64,000 bases of DNA from Streptomyces sp. CB01635 (GTDB lineage Bacteria > Actinomycetota > Actinomycetes > Streptomycetales > Streptomycetaceae). The stretch spans positions 528,724 through 592,723 of the forward strand of contig NZ_NNBL01000001.1 of NCBI RefSeq assembly GCF_002803065.1. The letters are read 5' to 3'. This document shows positions 24,729-32,940 of this stretch, one piece after another. The number at the start of each line of letters is the position of its first letter. The first letter of the stretch is position 1. The notes under the pieces were generated by a model, which did no database searches, was not told the DNA's origin, and saw only the letters and a list, made by a program, of their open reading frames with translations. The position numbers and the translations under genes are program-made.

Positions 24729-25805
24729 ATGTTCGTCGCATGGAGAGATCTACGGTTCGCCAAGGGCCGGTTCGCGCTGATGGGAAGCGTGGTCGTGCTG
24801 ATCACGCTGCTGGTCGGCCTGCTGTCGGCCCTGACCGCGGGCCTGGCCCGGGACAACACCTCGGCGCTGACCGGGCTGCCCGCCGACCACCTGGCGTTCG
24901 CCCGGCCCGCGGACGGCCAGGCGGTGTCGTTCACCGGTTCGACGGTCGGGGCCGGGCAGTGGCGGGCGCTGGCCGCGCGGCCGGGGATCGAGAGCGCGCA
25001 GCCGATCGGCATCAGCACCGTGAACGCCGAGGCGGGCCATCACACGGCGGCCGTGTCCGCGTTCGGCGTGCGGCCCCGCTCGGGGCTCGCGCCCGACACG
25101 ACGGCACCCGGCACGGCCGTCCTGTCCCAGCAGGCGGCGGACGATCTGGGCGCGGGGCCCGGTGACCGTATCGCCCTGTCCAGTACGTCCCTCACGGTGA
25201 GCGCGGTCGTGGGCGACGCCTCGTACAGCCACACACCCGTCGTCTGGATCGACCTCGGCGACTGGCAGAACGTGGCGCCGGGCGGGCAGCGCACAGGGGA
25301 GCGGGCCACCGTGATCGCCCTGCGCACCGGGGACGGCGCCGACCTCGGCGCCGCGGACCGTGCGGCGGGCACCGAGACGCGGACCGTGGCCGGGGCCCTT
25401 GAGGCCATAGGGTCCTACCAGGCCGAGAACGGCTCGCTCCAGCTCATGCGGGGCTTCCTCTTCGTCATCTCGGCGATGGTCATCGGCGCGTTCTTCACCG
25501 TGTGGACCATCCAGCGCAGCGGCGACATCGCGGTCCTCAAGGCCCTCGGCTCCTCGACGCCGTATCTGCTGAAGGACGCGCTCGGGCAGGCCGTGGTCAT
25601 GCTGGTCGGCGGTACGGCCCTAGGGACGGCGCTCGCGGCGCTCATCGGGGCGTTCGTGCCCGACAGCGTGCCGTTCGTCATGGAGCCGCTCACCACGCTC
25701 AGCCCGGCCGCCGTCATGACCGTGCTCGGCGCGGGCGGCGCCGCCCTGTCCATCCGGCGCATCACCGCCGTAGACCCCCTCACCGCACTCGGGAGCGCCC
25801 GATGA
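24729..25805 (+). CDS. FtsX/MacB-like ABC transporter permease
   Basis: 358 residues. One N-terminal membrane helix (GSVVVLITLLVGLLSALTAG), a periplasm-side-like extracellular domain (about 45-230) and three C-terminal helices in the FtsX core, ending with ITAVDPLTALGSAR. Such DevC/MacB-type permeases handle lipids, peptides or drugs by mechanotransmission. The ATG is followed by the ATPase with ATGA overlap. It is divergent from the two-component system, likely induced by it. Confidence 0.9.
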   Translation: MFVAWRDLRFAKGRFALMGSVVVLITLLVGLLSALTAGLARDNTSALTGLPADHLAFARPADGQAVSFTGSTVGAGQWRALAARPGIESAQPIGISTVNAEAGHHTAAVSAFGVRPRSGLAPDTTAPGTAVLSQQAADDLGAGPGDRIALSSTSLTVSAVVGDASYSHTPVVWIDLGDWQNVAPGGQRTGERATVIALRTGDGADLGAADRAAGTETRTVAGALEAIGSYQAENGSLQLMRGFLFVISAMVIGAFFTVWTIQRSGDIAVLKALGSSTPYLLKDALGQAVVMLVGGTALGTALAALIGAFVPDSVPFVMEPLTTLSPAAVMTVLGAGGAALSIRRITAVDPLTALGSAR

Positions 25806-26560
25806 GCCTCGACCTCGACGAGATCACCCTCACCTACCCGGACGGCGACGGACGCATCACGGCGCTCGACAGCGTCACGCTGCACGTCCCGGCCGGCACG
25901 GTCACCGCGGTCGTGGGCCCGTCCGGGTCGGGCAAGTCCAGCCTCCTCGCGGTCGCGGCGACGCTGGTCACGCCCGACAGCGGCACCGTGACGGTGGGCG
26001 GTACGCCGACGGACTCGATCGGCCCCGCCGAACGCGCCGAGCTGCGCCGCCGTTCCCTCGGCATCGTCTTCCAGCAGCCCAACCTGCTGCCGTCCCTGAC
26101 CGCCCTCGAACAGCTCCAGGTCATGGCCCACCTGGACGGCCGCAAGCCGCGCGAAGCGCGGGAGCGGGCAGGGGAGTTGCTGGCCGCGGTCGGGCTGACG
26201 GACCAGGCGCGCCGCCGCCCCCACCAGTTGTCCGGCGGTCAGCGCCAGCGCGTCAACATCGCCCGCGCCCTGATGAACGAGCCGGCGGTCCTGCTCGTGG
26301 ACGAGCCGACGAGCGCCCTCGACCACGAGCGCGGGGCGGCCGTACTGGATCTGCTCGCCCGGCTCACGAGGGAGCGCGGCACCGCGACGGTCCTGGTCAC
26401 GCACGACCGGGCGCATCTCGCGGTGGCGGACGAGGTGTGCGAAATGGTGGACGGGCGGCTCACGAAGGCCGGCCCGTCCCGTGACGCTGCGGGTGGTGCC
26501 CGCTACACGCCGACCCCGGAGCTCGACAGCGCCACCGACAGCTCCTCGGCGACCTGCTGA
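25802..26560 (+). CDS. ABC transporter ATP-binding protein (LolD/DevA type)
   Basis: 252 residues. Walker [10 protein letters not shown] near 41, signature LSGGQRQRVNIARAL near 142, Walker [14 protein letters not shown] near 162. It pairs with the FtsX-like permease upstream. The last 19 codons run antisense through the 3' end of the IclR gene, so the two convergent genes share 58 bp; the overlapping tail (after MVDGRLTKAG) is not part of the ATPase fold. Confidence 0.92.
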   Translation: MSLDLDEITLTYPDGDGRITALDSVTLHVPAGTVTAVVGPSGSGKSSLLAVAATLVTPDSGTVTVGGTPTDSIGPAERAELRRRSLGIVFQQPNLLPSLTALEQLQVMAHLDGRKPREARERAGELLAAVGLTDQARRRPHQLSGGQRQRVNIARALMNEPAVLLVDEPTSALDHERGAAVLDLLARLTRERGTATVLVTHDRAHLAVADEVCEMVDGRLTKAGPSRDAAGGARYTPTPELDSATDSSSATC

Positions 26561-27303
26561 AGCACCGGCACGATCTTCTCGGTCGCGGCGTCGGTGACGC
26601 GTCCCGCCGGGCCCGAGATCGAGATCGCGGCGGCCGTGGGGGAGTTGGGCACGGAGACGGCGAGGCAGCGCACGCCGATCTCCTGCTCGTTGTCGTCGAC
26701 CGCGTACCCGGCGCGGCGCACCTCCGCGAGCGCGTCGAGGAAGCCGTCGGCCGTGGTGATCGTCTTCTCCGTGGCGGCCGGCATGCCGGTCCGCGCGAGC
26801 AGCGCGCGCACCTCGTCGGCCGGGGTGTCGGCGAGCAGGGCCTTGCCCACGCCCGTCGAGTGCGGCAGGACGCGCCGGCCCACCTCGGTGAACATCCGCA
26901 TCGAGTGCTTGGACGGCACCTGAGCGACGTAGACGATCTCGTCCCCGTCGAGCAGCGCCATGTTCGCCGTCTCGCCGGTCACCTCGACGAGGCGGGCGAG
27001 ATAGGGGCGGGCCCAGGTGCCGAGGAGGCGGGAGGCGGACTCGCCGAGGCGGATCAGGCGGGGGCCGAGCGAGTAGCGCCTGTTGGTCTGCTGGCGCACG
27101 TAGCCGCAGGCGACCAGGGTGCGCATCAGGCGGTGGATCGTCGGCAGGGGAAGGCCGCTGCTCGCGGAGAGCTCGCTGAGACCCACCTCGCCCCCGGCGT
27201 CGGCCATCCGCTCGAGGAGGTCGAAGGCGCGCTCGAGGGACTGGACTCCGCCGGTCGGGGCGGAAGGGCCAGAGGACTTGGTGCTGGCGCTTGACGTCGG
27301 CAC
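26503..27303 (-). CDS. allR: IclR-family transcriptional repressor, AllR type
   Basis: 266 residues from GTG 27303, preceded by GAAAGGA; an ATG at 27333 would add ten residues without an RBS. The N-terminal winged helix (LSELSASSGLPLPTIHRLMR) is followed by the IclR effector domain, which binds glyoxylate or allantoin derivatives in AllR relatives. It is divergent from allB. Sequence closely resembles what I recall of S. coelicolor AllR, a repressor of allantoin and glyoxylate genes. Predicted targets: allB-alc and aceB through a shared palindrome. Confidence 0.88.
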   Translation of the reverse strand: MPTSSASTKSSGPSAPTGGVQSLERAFDLLERMADAGGEVGLSELSASSGLPLPTIHRLMRTLVACGYVRQQTNRRYSLGPRLIRLGESASRLLGTWARPYLARLVEVTGETANMALLDGDEIVYVAQVPSKHSMRMFTEVGRRVLPHSTGVGKALLADTPADEVRALLARTGMPAATEKTITTADGFLDALAEVRRAGYAVDDNEQEIGVRCLAVSVPNSPTAAAISISGPAGRVTDAATEKIVPVLQQVAEELSVALSSSGVGV

Positions 27304-27441
27304 GGGCGCGTTCCTTTCGGGGCGGAAGGGCAAGGCAGCAGCCTACCCGGCGGTCACCGAGGGGGGTGTGGCACGGCCCGGGTTGTTCCGGCCGGTCAGG
27401 GGGCCTTTGTCCGGGTGTCGCCGGGCCATACCTGTGGTCTC

Positions 27442-27470
27442 TTGACGGTGTCGTCGTAGATAGCTACGTT
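27442..27470 (+). promoter_or_regulatory. Consensus-like promoter for allB-alc
   Basis: TTGACG (27442-27447) and TACGTT (27465-27470) with a 17-bp spacer, a near-ideal HrdB-type promoter. The start point would be near 27477, leaving a leader of about 130 nt before the GTG of allB. Confidence 0.65.
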
Positions 27471-27489
27471 CTGGCTTACGGAATTCTAA

Positions 27490-27504
27490 TTCCACTTTGT
27501 GGAA
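27490..27504. promoter_or_regulatory. AllR operator candidate downstream of the allB promoter
   Basis: TTCCAC-TTT-GTGGAA is a perfect 6-bp inverted repeat starting about 13 bp after the predicted transcription start, a roadblock position for a repressor. It matches the aceB site at 19060 in 13 of 15 positions. Confidence 0.65.
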
Positions 27505-27571
27505 ACGTCCAGGATGGCGTCGTCCCTTACGGGGCGGCTCTTGACGGACCCTGGACTGGAGTGAAAACTCC

Positions 27572-27588
27572 TTCAACAGAACGTTGAA
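27572..27588. promoter_or_regulatory. Second inverted repeat in the allB leader
   Basis: TTCAAC-AGAAC-GTTGAA, perfect 6-bp arms, 19 bp before the allB GTG and just before the RBS GAGAGGGG. It could be a second regulator site or an RNA hairpin near the RBS. Confidence 0.45.
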
Positions 27589-27607
27589 TTTACTGAGAGG
27601 GGCTCGG

Positions 27608-28948
27608 GTGTCCGACGTCGAACTGGTGCTGCGCTCGACCCGCGTCATCACCCCCGAAGGCACGCGGCCCGCGTCGGTCGCCGTCGCCGGGGGAAAGATC
27701 GCCGCCGTCCTTCCGCACGACGCGGACGTACCGGCAGGCGCCCGGCTCGAGGACTTCGGTGACGATGTCCTCATGCCCGGACTCGTGGACACCCATGTCC
27801 ACGTGAACGACCCGGGGCGCACGGAGTGGGAGGGCTTCTGGACGGCCACCCGCGCCGCGGCGGCCGGCGGCATCACCACGATCGTCGACATGCCGCTCAA
27901 CTCGCTGCCGCCGACGACGACGGCGGCCAACCTGCGCACCAAGCAGGACGTCGCCGCCGCCAAGGCGCACATCGACGTCGGCTTCTGGGGCGGCGCGCTG
28001 CCCGACAACGTCAAGGACCTGCGTCCGCTGCACGACGCCGGGGTCTTCGGCTTCAAGTGCTTCCTCTCGCCGTCCGGCGTGGACGAGTTCCCGCACCTGA
28101 ACGGTGACCAGCTCACCGCCTCCATGGCCGAGATCGCCGGGTTCGGCGGCCTGCTCATCGTGCACGCCGAGGACCCGCACGAGCTGGACGTCGCCCCGCA
28201 CAACAGCGGCCCGAAGTACGACGACTACCTCGCGACCCGGCCGCGGATCTCCGAGGACGTCGCGATCAGGGGGCTCATCGACACCGCCAAGCGGATCGGC
28301 GCCCGCGTCCACATCCTGCACCTCTCCTCCTCCGACGCGCTGCCGCTGATCGCCGAGGCCAAGGCCGAGGGCGTCAAGCTCACCGTCGAGACGTGCCCGC
28401 ACTACCTCACGCTCACCGCGGAGGAAGTCCCGGACGGAGCAAGCGAGTTCAAGTGCTGCCCGCCCATTCGCGAGGCCGCGAACCAGGACCTGCTGTGGCA
28501 GGCGCTCGCCGACGGCACCATCGACTGCGTCGTCACCGATCACTCGCCGTCGACCGCCGACCTGAAGACCGACGACTTCGCCACCGCGTGGGGCGGCATC
28601 TCCGGCCTCCAGCTGAGCCTCTCCGCCATCTGGACCGAGGCCCGTGGGCGTGGCCACTCCCTCGACGACGTGGTGCGCTGGATGTCCTCGCGCACCTCGG
28701 AGCTGGTCGGCCTCGACGACCGTAAGGGCGCCATCGCCGCCGGCCGCGACGCCGACTTCGCGGTCCTCGCCCCCGAGGAGACCTTCACCGTCGACCCGGC
28801 CGAACTGCAGCACCGCAACCGCGTCACCGCCTACGCGGGCAAGACGCTGCACGGCGTCGTGAAGTCGACCTGGCTGCGCGGTGAGCGCATCGTCGCCGAA
28901 GGCGAGTTCACCGCTCCCGCCGGCAAGCTCCTCGAAAGGAACAACTGA
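27608..28948 (+). CDS. allB: Allantoinase
   Basis: 446 residues. Opens allantoin to allantoate, a cyclic amidohydrolase. Metal ligands of the dihydroorotase/allantoinase family are all visible: [10 protein letters not shown] near 55-65, the lysine that is carboxylated in [13 protein letters not shown] near 145, VHAEDP, HILHLSS and the Asp in VTDHSPS near 318. Start at GTG with GAGAGGGG upstream. Followed after 5 bp by allantoicase, so the pair forms an operon for ureide nitrogen use. Confidence 0.95.
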   Translation: MSDVELVLRSTRVITPEGTRPASVAVAGGKIAAVLPHDADVPAGARLEDFGDDVLMPGLVDTHVHVNDPGRTEWEGFWTATRAAAAGGITTIVDMPLNSLPPTTTAANLRTKQDVAAAKAHIDVGFWGGALPDNVKDLRPLHDAGVFGFKCFLSPSGVDEFPHLNGDQLTASMAEIAGFGGLLIVHAEDPHELDVAPHNSGPKYDDYLATRPRISEDVAIRGLIDTAKRIGARVHILHLSSSDALPLIAEAKAEGVKLTVETCPHYLTLTAEEVPDGASEFKCCPPIREAANQDLLWQALADGTIDCVVTDHSPSTADLKTDDFATAWGGISGLQLSLSAIWTEARGRGHSLDDVVRWMSSRTSELVGLDDRKGAIAAGRDADFAVLAPEETFTVDPAELQHRNRVTAYAGKTLHGVVKSTWLRGERIVAEGEFTAPAGKLLERNN

Positions 28949-28953
28949 TCACT

Positions 28954-30069
28954 GTGACGGCGATTCCCAGCTTCACCGGCGACGCGAACCCCTACGGCGG
29001 CGGAGACCCGTACGCCGACTACCGCACCGCCGACTTCCCGTTCACGCAGTACGCCGACCTCGCCGCGCGGCAGCTCGGCGCCGGTGTCATCGCCGCCAAC
29101 GACGAGTTCTTCGCCCAGCGCGAGAACCTCCTCGTGCCCGAGCGCGCCGAGTTCGACCCCGAGCACTTCGGCCACAAGGGCAAGATCATGGACGGCTGGG
29201 AGACCCGCCGTCGCCGCGGCACCGGCGCGGACCACCCGTGGCCGACCGCCGAGGACCACGACTGGGCGCTCGTCCGGCTCGGCGCCCCCGGCGTGATCCG
29301 CGGCATCATCGTCGACACCGCCCACTTCCGCGGCAACTACCCGCAGGCCGTCTCCGTAGAGGCCGCGTCCGTCGAGGGCGCGCCCACCCCGGAGGAGCTC
29401 CTGTCGGGCGACGTCAAGTGGACGACGCTCGTACCGCGCACGGCGGTCGGCGGCCACGCGGCCAACGGCTTCGCCGTCGACGTGGAGCAGCGCTTCACGC
29501 ACCTGCGTGTCAACCAGCACCCCGACGGCGGCATCGCCCGCCTGCGGGTCCACGGCGAGGTCGTGCCCGACCCCAAGTGGCTCGCCACGCTCGGCACGTT
29601 CGACGTCGTCGCCCTGGAGAACGGCGGTCGCGCCGAGGACGCCTCCAACCTCTTCTACTCGCCCGCGAGCAACACCATCCAGCCGGGCCGCTCCCGCAAG
29701 ATGGACGACGGCTGGGAGACCCGCCGCCGCCGCGACCAGGGCAACGACTGGATCAGCTACGGCCTGGCCGCCCAGTCGCAGATCCGCGCCCTGGAGATCG
29801 ACACCGCCTACCTCAAGGGCAACTCGGCGGGCTGGGCGTCGGTTTCTGTACGCGACGGCGACGACGGCGAGTGGGTGGAGGTCCTGCCCCGCACCCGCCT
29901 CCAGCCCGACACCAACCACCGCTTCGTCCTCGACGCCCCTGCGGTCGGCACCCACGCGCGCGTGGACATCTACCCGGACGGCGGCATCTCCCGCCTGCGC
30001 CTGTTCGGCTCGCTGACGGACGAGGGCACGGCCCGCCTGACGGCCCGTCATCAGGAGCTCGGCGGCTGA
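28954..30069 (+). CDS. alc: Allantoicase
   Basis: 371 residues. Splits allantoate to ureidoglycolate and urea, the step that later yields glyoxylate. The two internal allantoicase repeats are clear: KIMDGWETRRRR near residue 75 and RKMDDGWETRRRR near 250, with matching DxYPDGGISRLRL-type repeat ends (HPDGGIARLRVHGE and YPDGGISRLRLFGS). GTG start five bases after allB. A 17-bp terminator follows. Confidence 0.95.
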   Translation: MTAIPSFTGDANPYGGGDPYADYRTADFPFTQYADLAARQLGAGVIAANDEFFAQRENLLVPERAEFDPEHFGHKGKIMDGWETRRRRGTGADHPWPTAEDHDWALVRLGAPGVIRGIIVDTAHFRGNYPQAVSVEAASVEGAPTPEELLSGDVKWTTLVPRTAVGGHAANGFAVDVEQRFTHLRVNQHPDGGIARLRVHGEVVPDPKWLATLGTFDVVALENGGRAEDASNLFYSPASNTIQPGRSRKMDDGWETRRRRDQGNDWISYGLAAQSQIRALEIDTAYLKGNSAGWASVSVRDGDDGEWVEVLPRTRLQPDTNHRFVLDAPAVGTHARVDIYPDGGISRLRLFGSLTDEGTARLTARHQELGG

Positions 30070-30085
30070 CCCAGGACCCGGACCC

Positions 30086-30129
30086 GCGCGGGGGCGTACC
30101 GGCCTGACAGCACCGGTACGCCCCCGCGC
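30086..30129. terminator. 17-bp perfect hairpin terminator
   Basis: 30086-30102 pairs without mismatch with 30113-30129 around a 10-nt loop; the stem is mostly G-C. It ends the allantoin operon and also faces the convergent SDR gene, so it is probably bidirectional. No T-tract, as usual in Streptomyces. Confidence 0.8.
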
Positions 30130-30136
30130 GCATACG

Positions 30137-30868
30137 TCACGCCGCGTGCCCGCCGTCCACGGCGAACTCCGCGCCTGTGACATACGTGGCCTCGGGGCCC
30201 GCGAGATAGGCGACCATCGACGCCACCTCGTCGGCCGTGCCGAACCGGTCCAGCGCGACGGACACGGTCTGGCCCGAGGCGTACGGTCCGTCCGCCGGGT
30301 TCATGTCCGTGTCGATGGGGCCCGGGTGGACGATGTTCGCGGTGATGCCGCGGCCGCCCAACTCGCGTGCCAGCGCCTTCGTCAGGCCGATCAGGGCCGC
30401 CTTGGTCGTCGCGTACACGGTCCCGCCGGGGCCCGGTACGCGCTTCGCCATGCAGGTGCCGACGGTGACGATCCTGCCGCCGTCGGACAGCCGCGTCGCG
30501 GCCGCCTGCGACGCCAGCAGGACACCGCGCACGTTCACCGCGAGCGCGTGGTCGATCTCGGCGAGCGAGAAGCCCTCCAGCGGCCCGAGCAGCCCCACGC
30601 CCACGTTGTTCACCAGCACGTCGAGCCCGCCGAACGCGTCCGCCGCCTGATCCACCGCCCCCGCCGCCTCGTGCGGGTCCGCCGAGTCGGCGCGCAGTGC
30701 GAGACCGCGCCGGCCCAGTGCCTCGACGCGGCGCACGACCTCCTCGGCCGCCTCCTTGCCGTTCACGTAGGTGACCGCCACATCCGCGCCCTCACGGGCC
30801 AGCCGCAGAGCGGTCGCCGCGCCGATTCCGCGGCTGCCACCGGTGACGAGTGCTGCCTTGCCGTTCAT
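30137..30868 (-). CDS. SDR-family oxidoreductase
   Basis: 243 residues from ATG 30868 with AGGAGG 5 nt upstream. NAD(P)-binding TGGSRGIG near residue 9, NNVGVG near 93, catalytic YATTK near 158. The usual catalytic Ser about 14 residues before Tyr is replaced in the segment VTVGTCMAKRV, where Thr is the nearest hydroxyl. Ends with the classical VDGGHAA. Probably a ketone or aldehyde reductase with unknown substrate. Convergent with alc, divergent from the EamA transporter. Confidence 0.9.
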   Translation of the reverse strand: MNGKAALVTGGSRGIGAATALRLAREGADVAVTYVNGKEAAEEVVRRVEALGRRGLALRADSADPHEAAGAVDQAADAFGGLDVLVNNVGVGLLGPLEGFSLAEIDHALAVNVRGVLLASQAAATRLSDGGRIVTVGTCMAKRVPGPGGTVYATTKAALIGLTKALARELGGRGITANIVHPGPIDTDMNPADGPYASGQTVSVALDRFGTADEVASMVAYLAGPEATYVTGAEFAVDGGHAA

Positions 30869-31044
30869 GGGTCCTCCTGAAGCCATCGGTTGTTATGACT
30901 TCAAGTAAATGGACGGGCGACCGCCGATGCTGGCGGCAAACGGACACCGATGCCCCGCCCGCGGCGGCGAGTTGCCCGGCGGGTCCGGTGGGCGGAAAGC
31001 GGTGGCCCTGATGATCTTGCCGCCGGTACCGTGAGCCCGCCCCC

Positions 31045-31998
31045 GTGCGAGCCGCCGTCGTCTCCACGCCGCCGTACGCCGCCGGAGACCGCACCTTGAC
31101 CACGCTCACCGTCACCGCGCCCCGCCGCGCCTGGCTCACCGACCTGCCCGTTCTCCTTGTGGCCGTCGTCTGGGGAGCCAGCTATCTCGCGGCCAAGGGC
31201 ATCACCACACAGACCACCGTCCTCGCGGTCCTCGTGCTCCGGTTCGGCGCCGCCTTGCCGGCGCTCGCCGTGGCCGGGCGGGGCGCGCTGCGCGGGCTGA
31301 GCGCCGCGCAGTGGCGCGGGGCGGGACTCCTCGGGCTGATCCTCAGCGGGATCTTCCTCCTGGAGACCTACGGCGTCGTCCACACCTCGGCGACGAACGC
31401 GGGCCTCATCATCAGCCTCACCATGATCTTCACGCCCCTCGCCGAGGCCGTGGTGACGCTGACCAGGCCGTCCCGCACCTTCCTCGCCGCGGCCGCCGTC
31501 TCCGTCGCCGGCGTCGTCCTGCTCACCCAGAGCGGCGGCTTCACGGCCCCGTCCGCCGGCGACCTCCTGATGCTGCTCGCGGCACTCGCCCGCACCGTCC
31601 ACGTCCTCGCCATGGCCCGGATGAAGTCCGTGCGGGGCGCGGACGCGCTGCCCCTGACGACGGTCCAACTGGGCGCGTCTGTAGCGGTGTTCGCGCTCCT
31701 GTGCGGGGTGCCGGGGACGGGCGCCGCGCCGTGGGAGGCGGCCGCGGAGTTCGGGCCGCGCGCGTGGGCGGGGCTCGCCTTCCTGTCCGTCTTCTGTACG
31801 CTCTTCGCCTTCTTCGTGCAGATGTGGGCGGTCCACCGGACGTCACCGTCCCAGGTGAGCCTGCTTCTTGGCACCGAGCCGCTGTGGGCCGCGGCGGCCG
31901 GCATCGCCGTCGGCGGCGAACGCCTGGGACCGCTGGGCCTGTTGGGGGCCGTGTTCGTGCTGGCAGGGACGGCGTGGGGGCGCCGCGCCACCGCCTGA
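31045..31998 (+). CDS. EamA-family (DMT superfamily) transporter
   Basis: Up to 317 residues with ten hydrophobic helices in two EamA repeats (for example LLVAVVWGASYLAAKG near 35 and SQVSLLLGTEPLWAAAAG near 270). Such proteins export metabolites or amino acids. The annotated GTG at 31045 has no RBS; the TTG at 31096 has GGAG 8 nt before it and gives a start nearer the first helix, so the real N-terminus may be 17 residues shorter. Confidence 0.87.
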   Translation: MRAAVVSTPPYAAGDRTLTTLTVTAPRRAWLTDLPVLLVAVVWGASYLAAKGITTQTTVLAVLVLRFGAALPALAVAGRGALRGLSAAQWRGAGLLGLILSGIFLLETYGVVHTSATNAGLIISLTMIFTPLAEAVVTLTRPSRTFLAAAAVSVAGVVLLTQSGGFTAPSAGDLLMLLAALARTVHVLAMARMKSVRGADALPLTTVQLGASVAVFALLCGVPGTGAAPWEAAAEFGPRAWAGLAFLSVFCTLFAFFVQMWAVHRTSPSQVSLLLGTEPLWAAAAGIAVGGERLGPLGLLGAVFVLAGTAWGRRATA

Positions 31999-32086
31999 GC
32001 CGCACCTTGAACGGGCCCTGAATGCGCCCCGGACGCGCCTGAAGCGGCGCCTCCGATTGGTTAACTTCCGGAAAACTCCCCTGACT

Positions 32087-32102
32087 TGACGTTGACACGT
32101 CA
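32087..32102. promoter_or_regulatory. Palindrome in the ribonuclease promoter region
   Basis: TGACGT-TGAC-ACGTCA, a perfect 6-bp inverted repeat overlapping two TTGAC boxes (32086 and 32092), 28 bp before the ATG of the secreted ribonuclease. It is placed to act as an operator across a -35 element. Confidence 0.45.
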
Positions 32103-32129
32103 TGCTCTACGCGCGTCACACTAGGGGCC

Positions 32130-32537
32130 ATGCGAATCCCCCCACGAATCGCCAGCGTCACTGCCCTCGCCGCCGCCCTGCTCATCGGCGGCCCCGTCCT
32201 CGCCGGCTCGGCCACCGCGGCCCCGGCCCCCGTCACGTACTCCGTGACAGCCGTCGGCGACATCTGCTACTCGGCGCTGCCCTCCCAGGCCCACGACACG
32301 CTCGACCTCATCGAGCAGGGCGGCCCCTACCCGTACGACCAGGACGGCACCGTCTTCCAGAACCGGGAGGGAGTCCTGCCCTCGCAGTCCACCGGCTACT
32401 ACCACGAGTACACGGTCATCACCCCCGGCTCCCCGACCCGCGGCGCCCGCCGCATCGTGACCGGTGAGCAGTCCCAGGAGGACTACTACACCGGCGATCA
32501 CTACGCGACGTTCGACCTCGTCGACCACGGCTGCTGA
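32130..32537 (+). CDS. Secreted guanyl-specific ribonuclease, RNase Sa type
   Basis: 135 residues: signal peptide 1-31 (ending near SATAA) and a mature domain of about 100 residues that matches RNase Sa (microbial RNase N1/T1/barnase fold). Predicted catalytic residues are Glu93, Arg108 and His124, with the same spacing (15 and 31) as Glu54/Arg69/His85 in RNase Sa. Cys46 and Cys135 fit the single disulfide. It cleaves RNA 3' of guanosine outside the cell. No barstar-like inhibitor gene lies nearby. Confidence 0.94.
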   Translation: MRIPPRIASVTALAAALLIGGPVLAGSATAAPAPVTYSVTAVGDICYSALPSQAHDTLDLIEQGGPYPYDQDGTVFQNREGVLPSQSTGYYHEYTVITPGSPTRGARRIVTGEQSQEDYYTGDHYATFDLVDHGC

Positions 32538-32559
32538 ACGCCCCCGGTGACCGGCGCCG

Positions 32560-32760
32560 TCAGCTCTTGAGGCTCTCCGACGCGGCGAACAGGGCGAACG
32601 CGAGCACGATCAGCGTGATGCTCCCGTACACCTCGTAGCCGTCGAGGAAGCCGAGATGCTGGATGACGCCCCAGCTCAGCCACCCGGTGAACTCGTGCAG
32701 CAGGCCGACCGCGCCCTGAATGAGCGCGATCGCGCCGATGAACTCCAGAACCTTCTTCAT
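32560..32760 (-). CDS. Small membrane protein
   Basis: 66 residues, ATG at 32760 with GAGGT 9 nt upstream. Two hydrophobic helices (VLEFIGAIALIQGAVGLL and SITLIVLAFALFAASESL) joined by a loop. The frame is open far upstream as antisense of the kinase gene, but the MKKVLEF start with RBS is convincing. Function unknown. Confidence 0.7.
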   Translation of the reverse strand: MKKVLEFIGAIALIQGAVGLLHEFTGWLSWGVIQHLGFLDGYEVYGSITLIVLAFALFAASESLKS

Positions 32761-32940
32761 AGGTGACAACCTCGCCCCGCGGACCTCCCACGCACATCGG
32801 CCGCGGGGCGAGGCGCGTCCCGCCACAAGACGCGACTTACGGCGGGACGCGCCTACCGAAGTACCGGCCGCCGCGACTTTCGTCCACGGTCCGCTCCACG
32901 AGGCGGTCCCGGGCGCCACGGGTGCGTAGATTTGTCGACC

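Noticed and set aside
28831..30183. Reverse-strand 450-codon frame across the allantoicase gene
   Set aside because: Antisense shadow; the forward strand encodes a complete allantoicase with both repeats.
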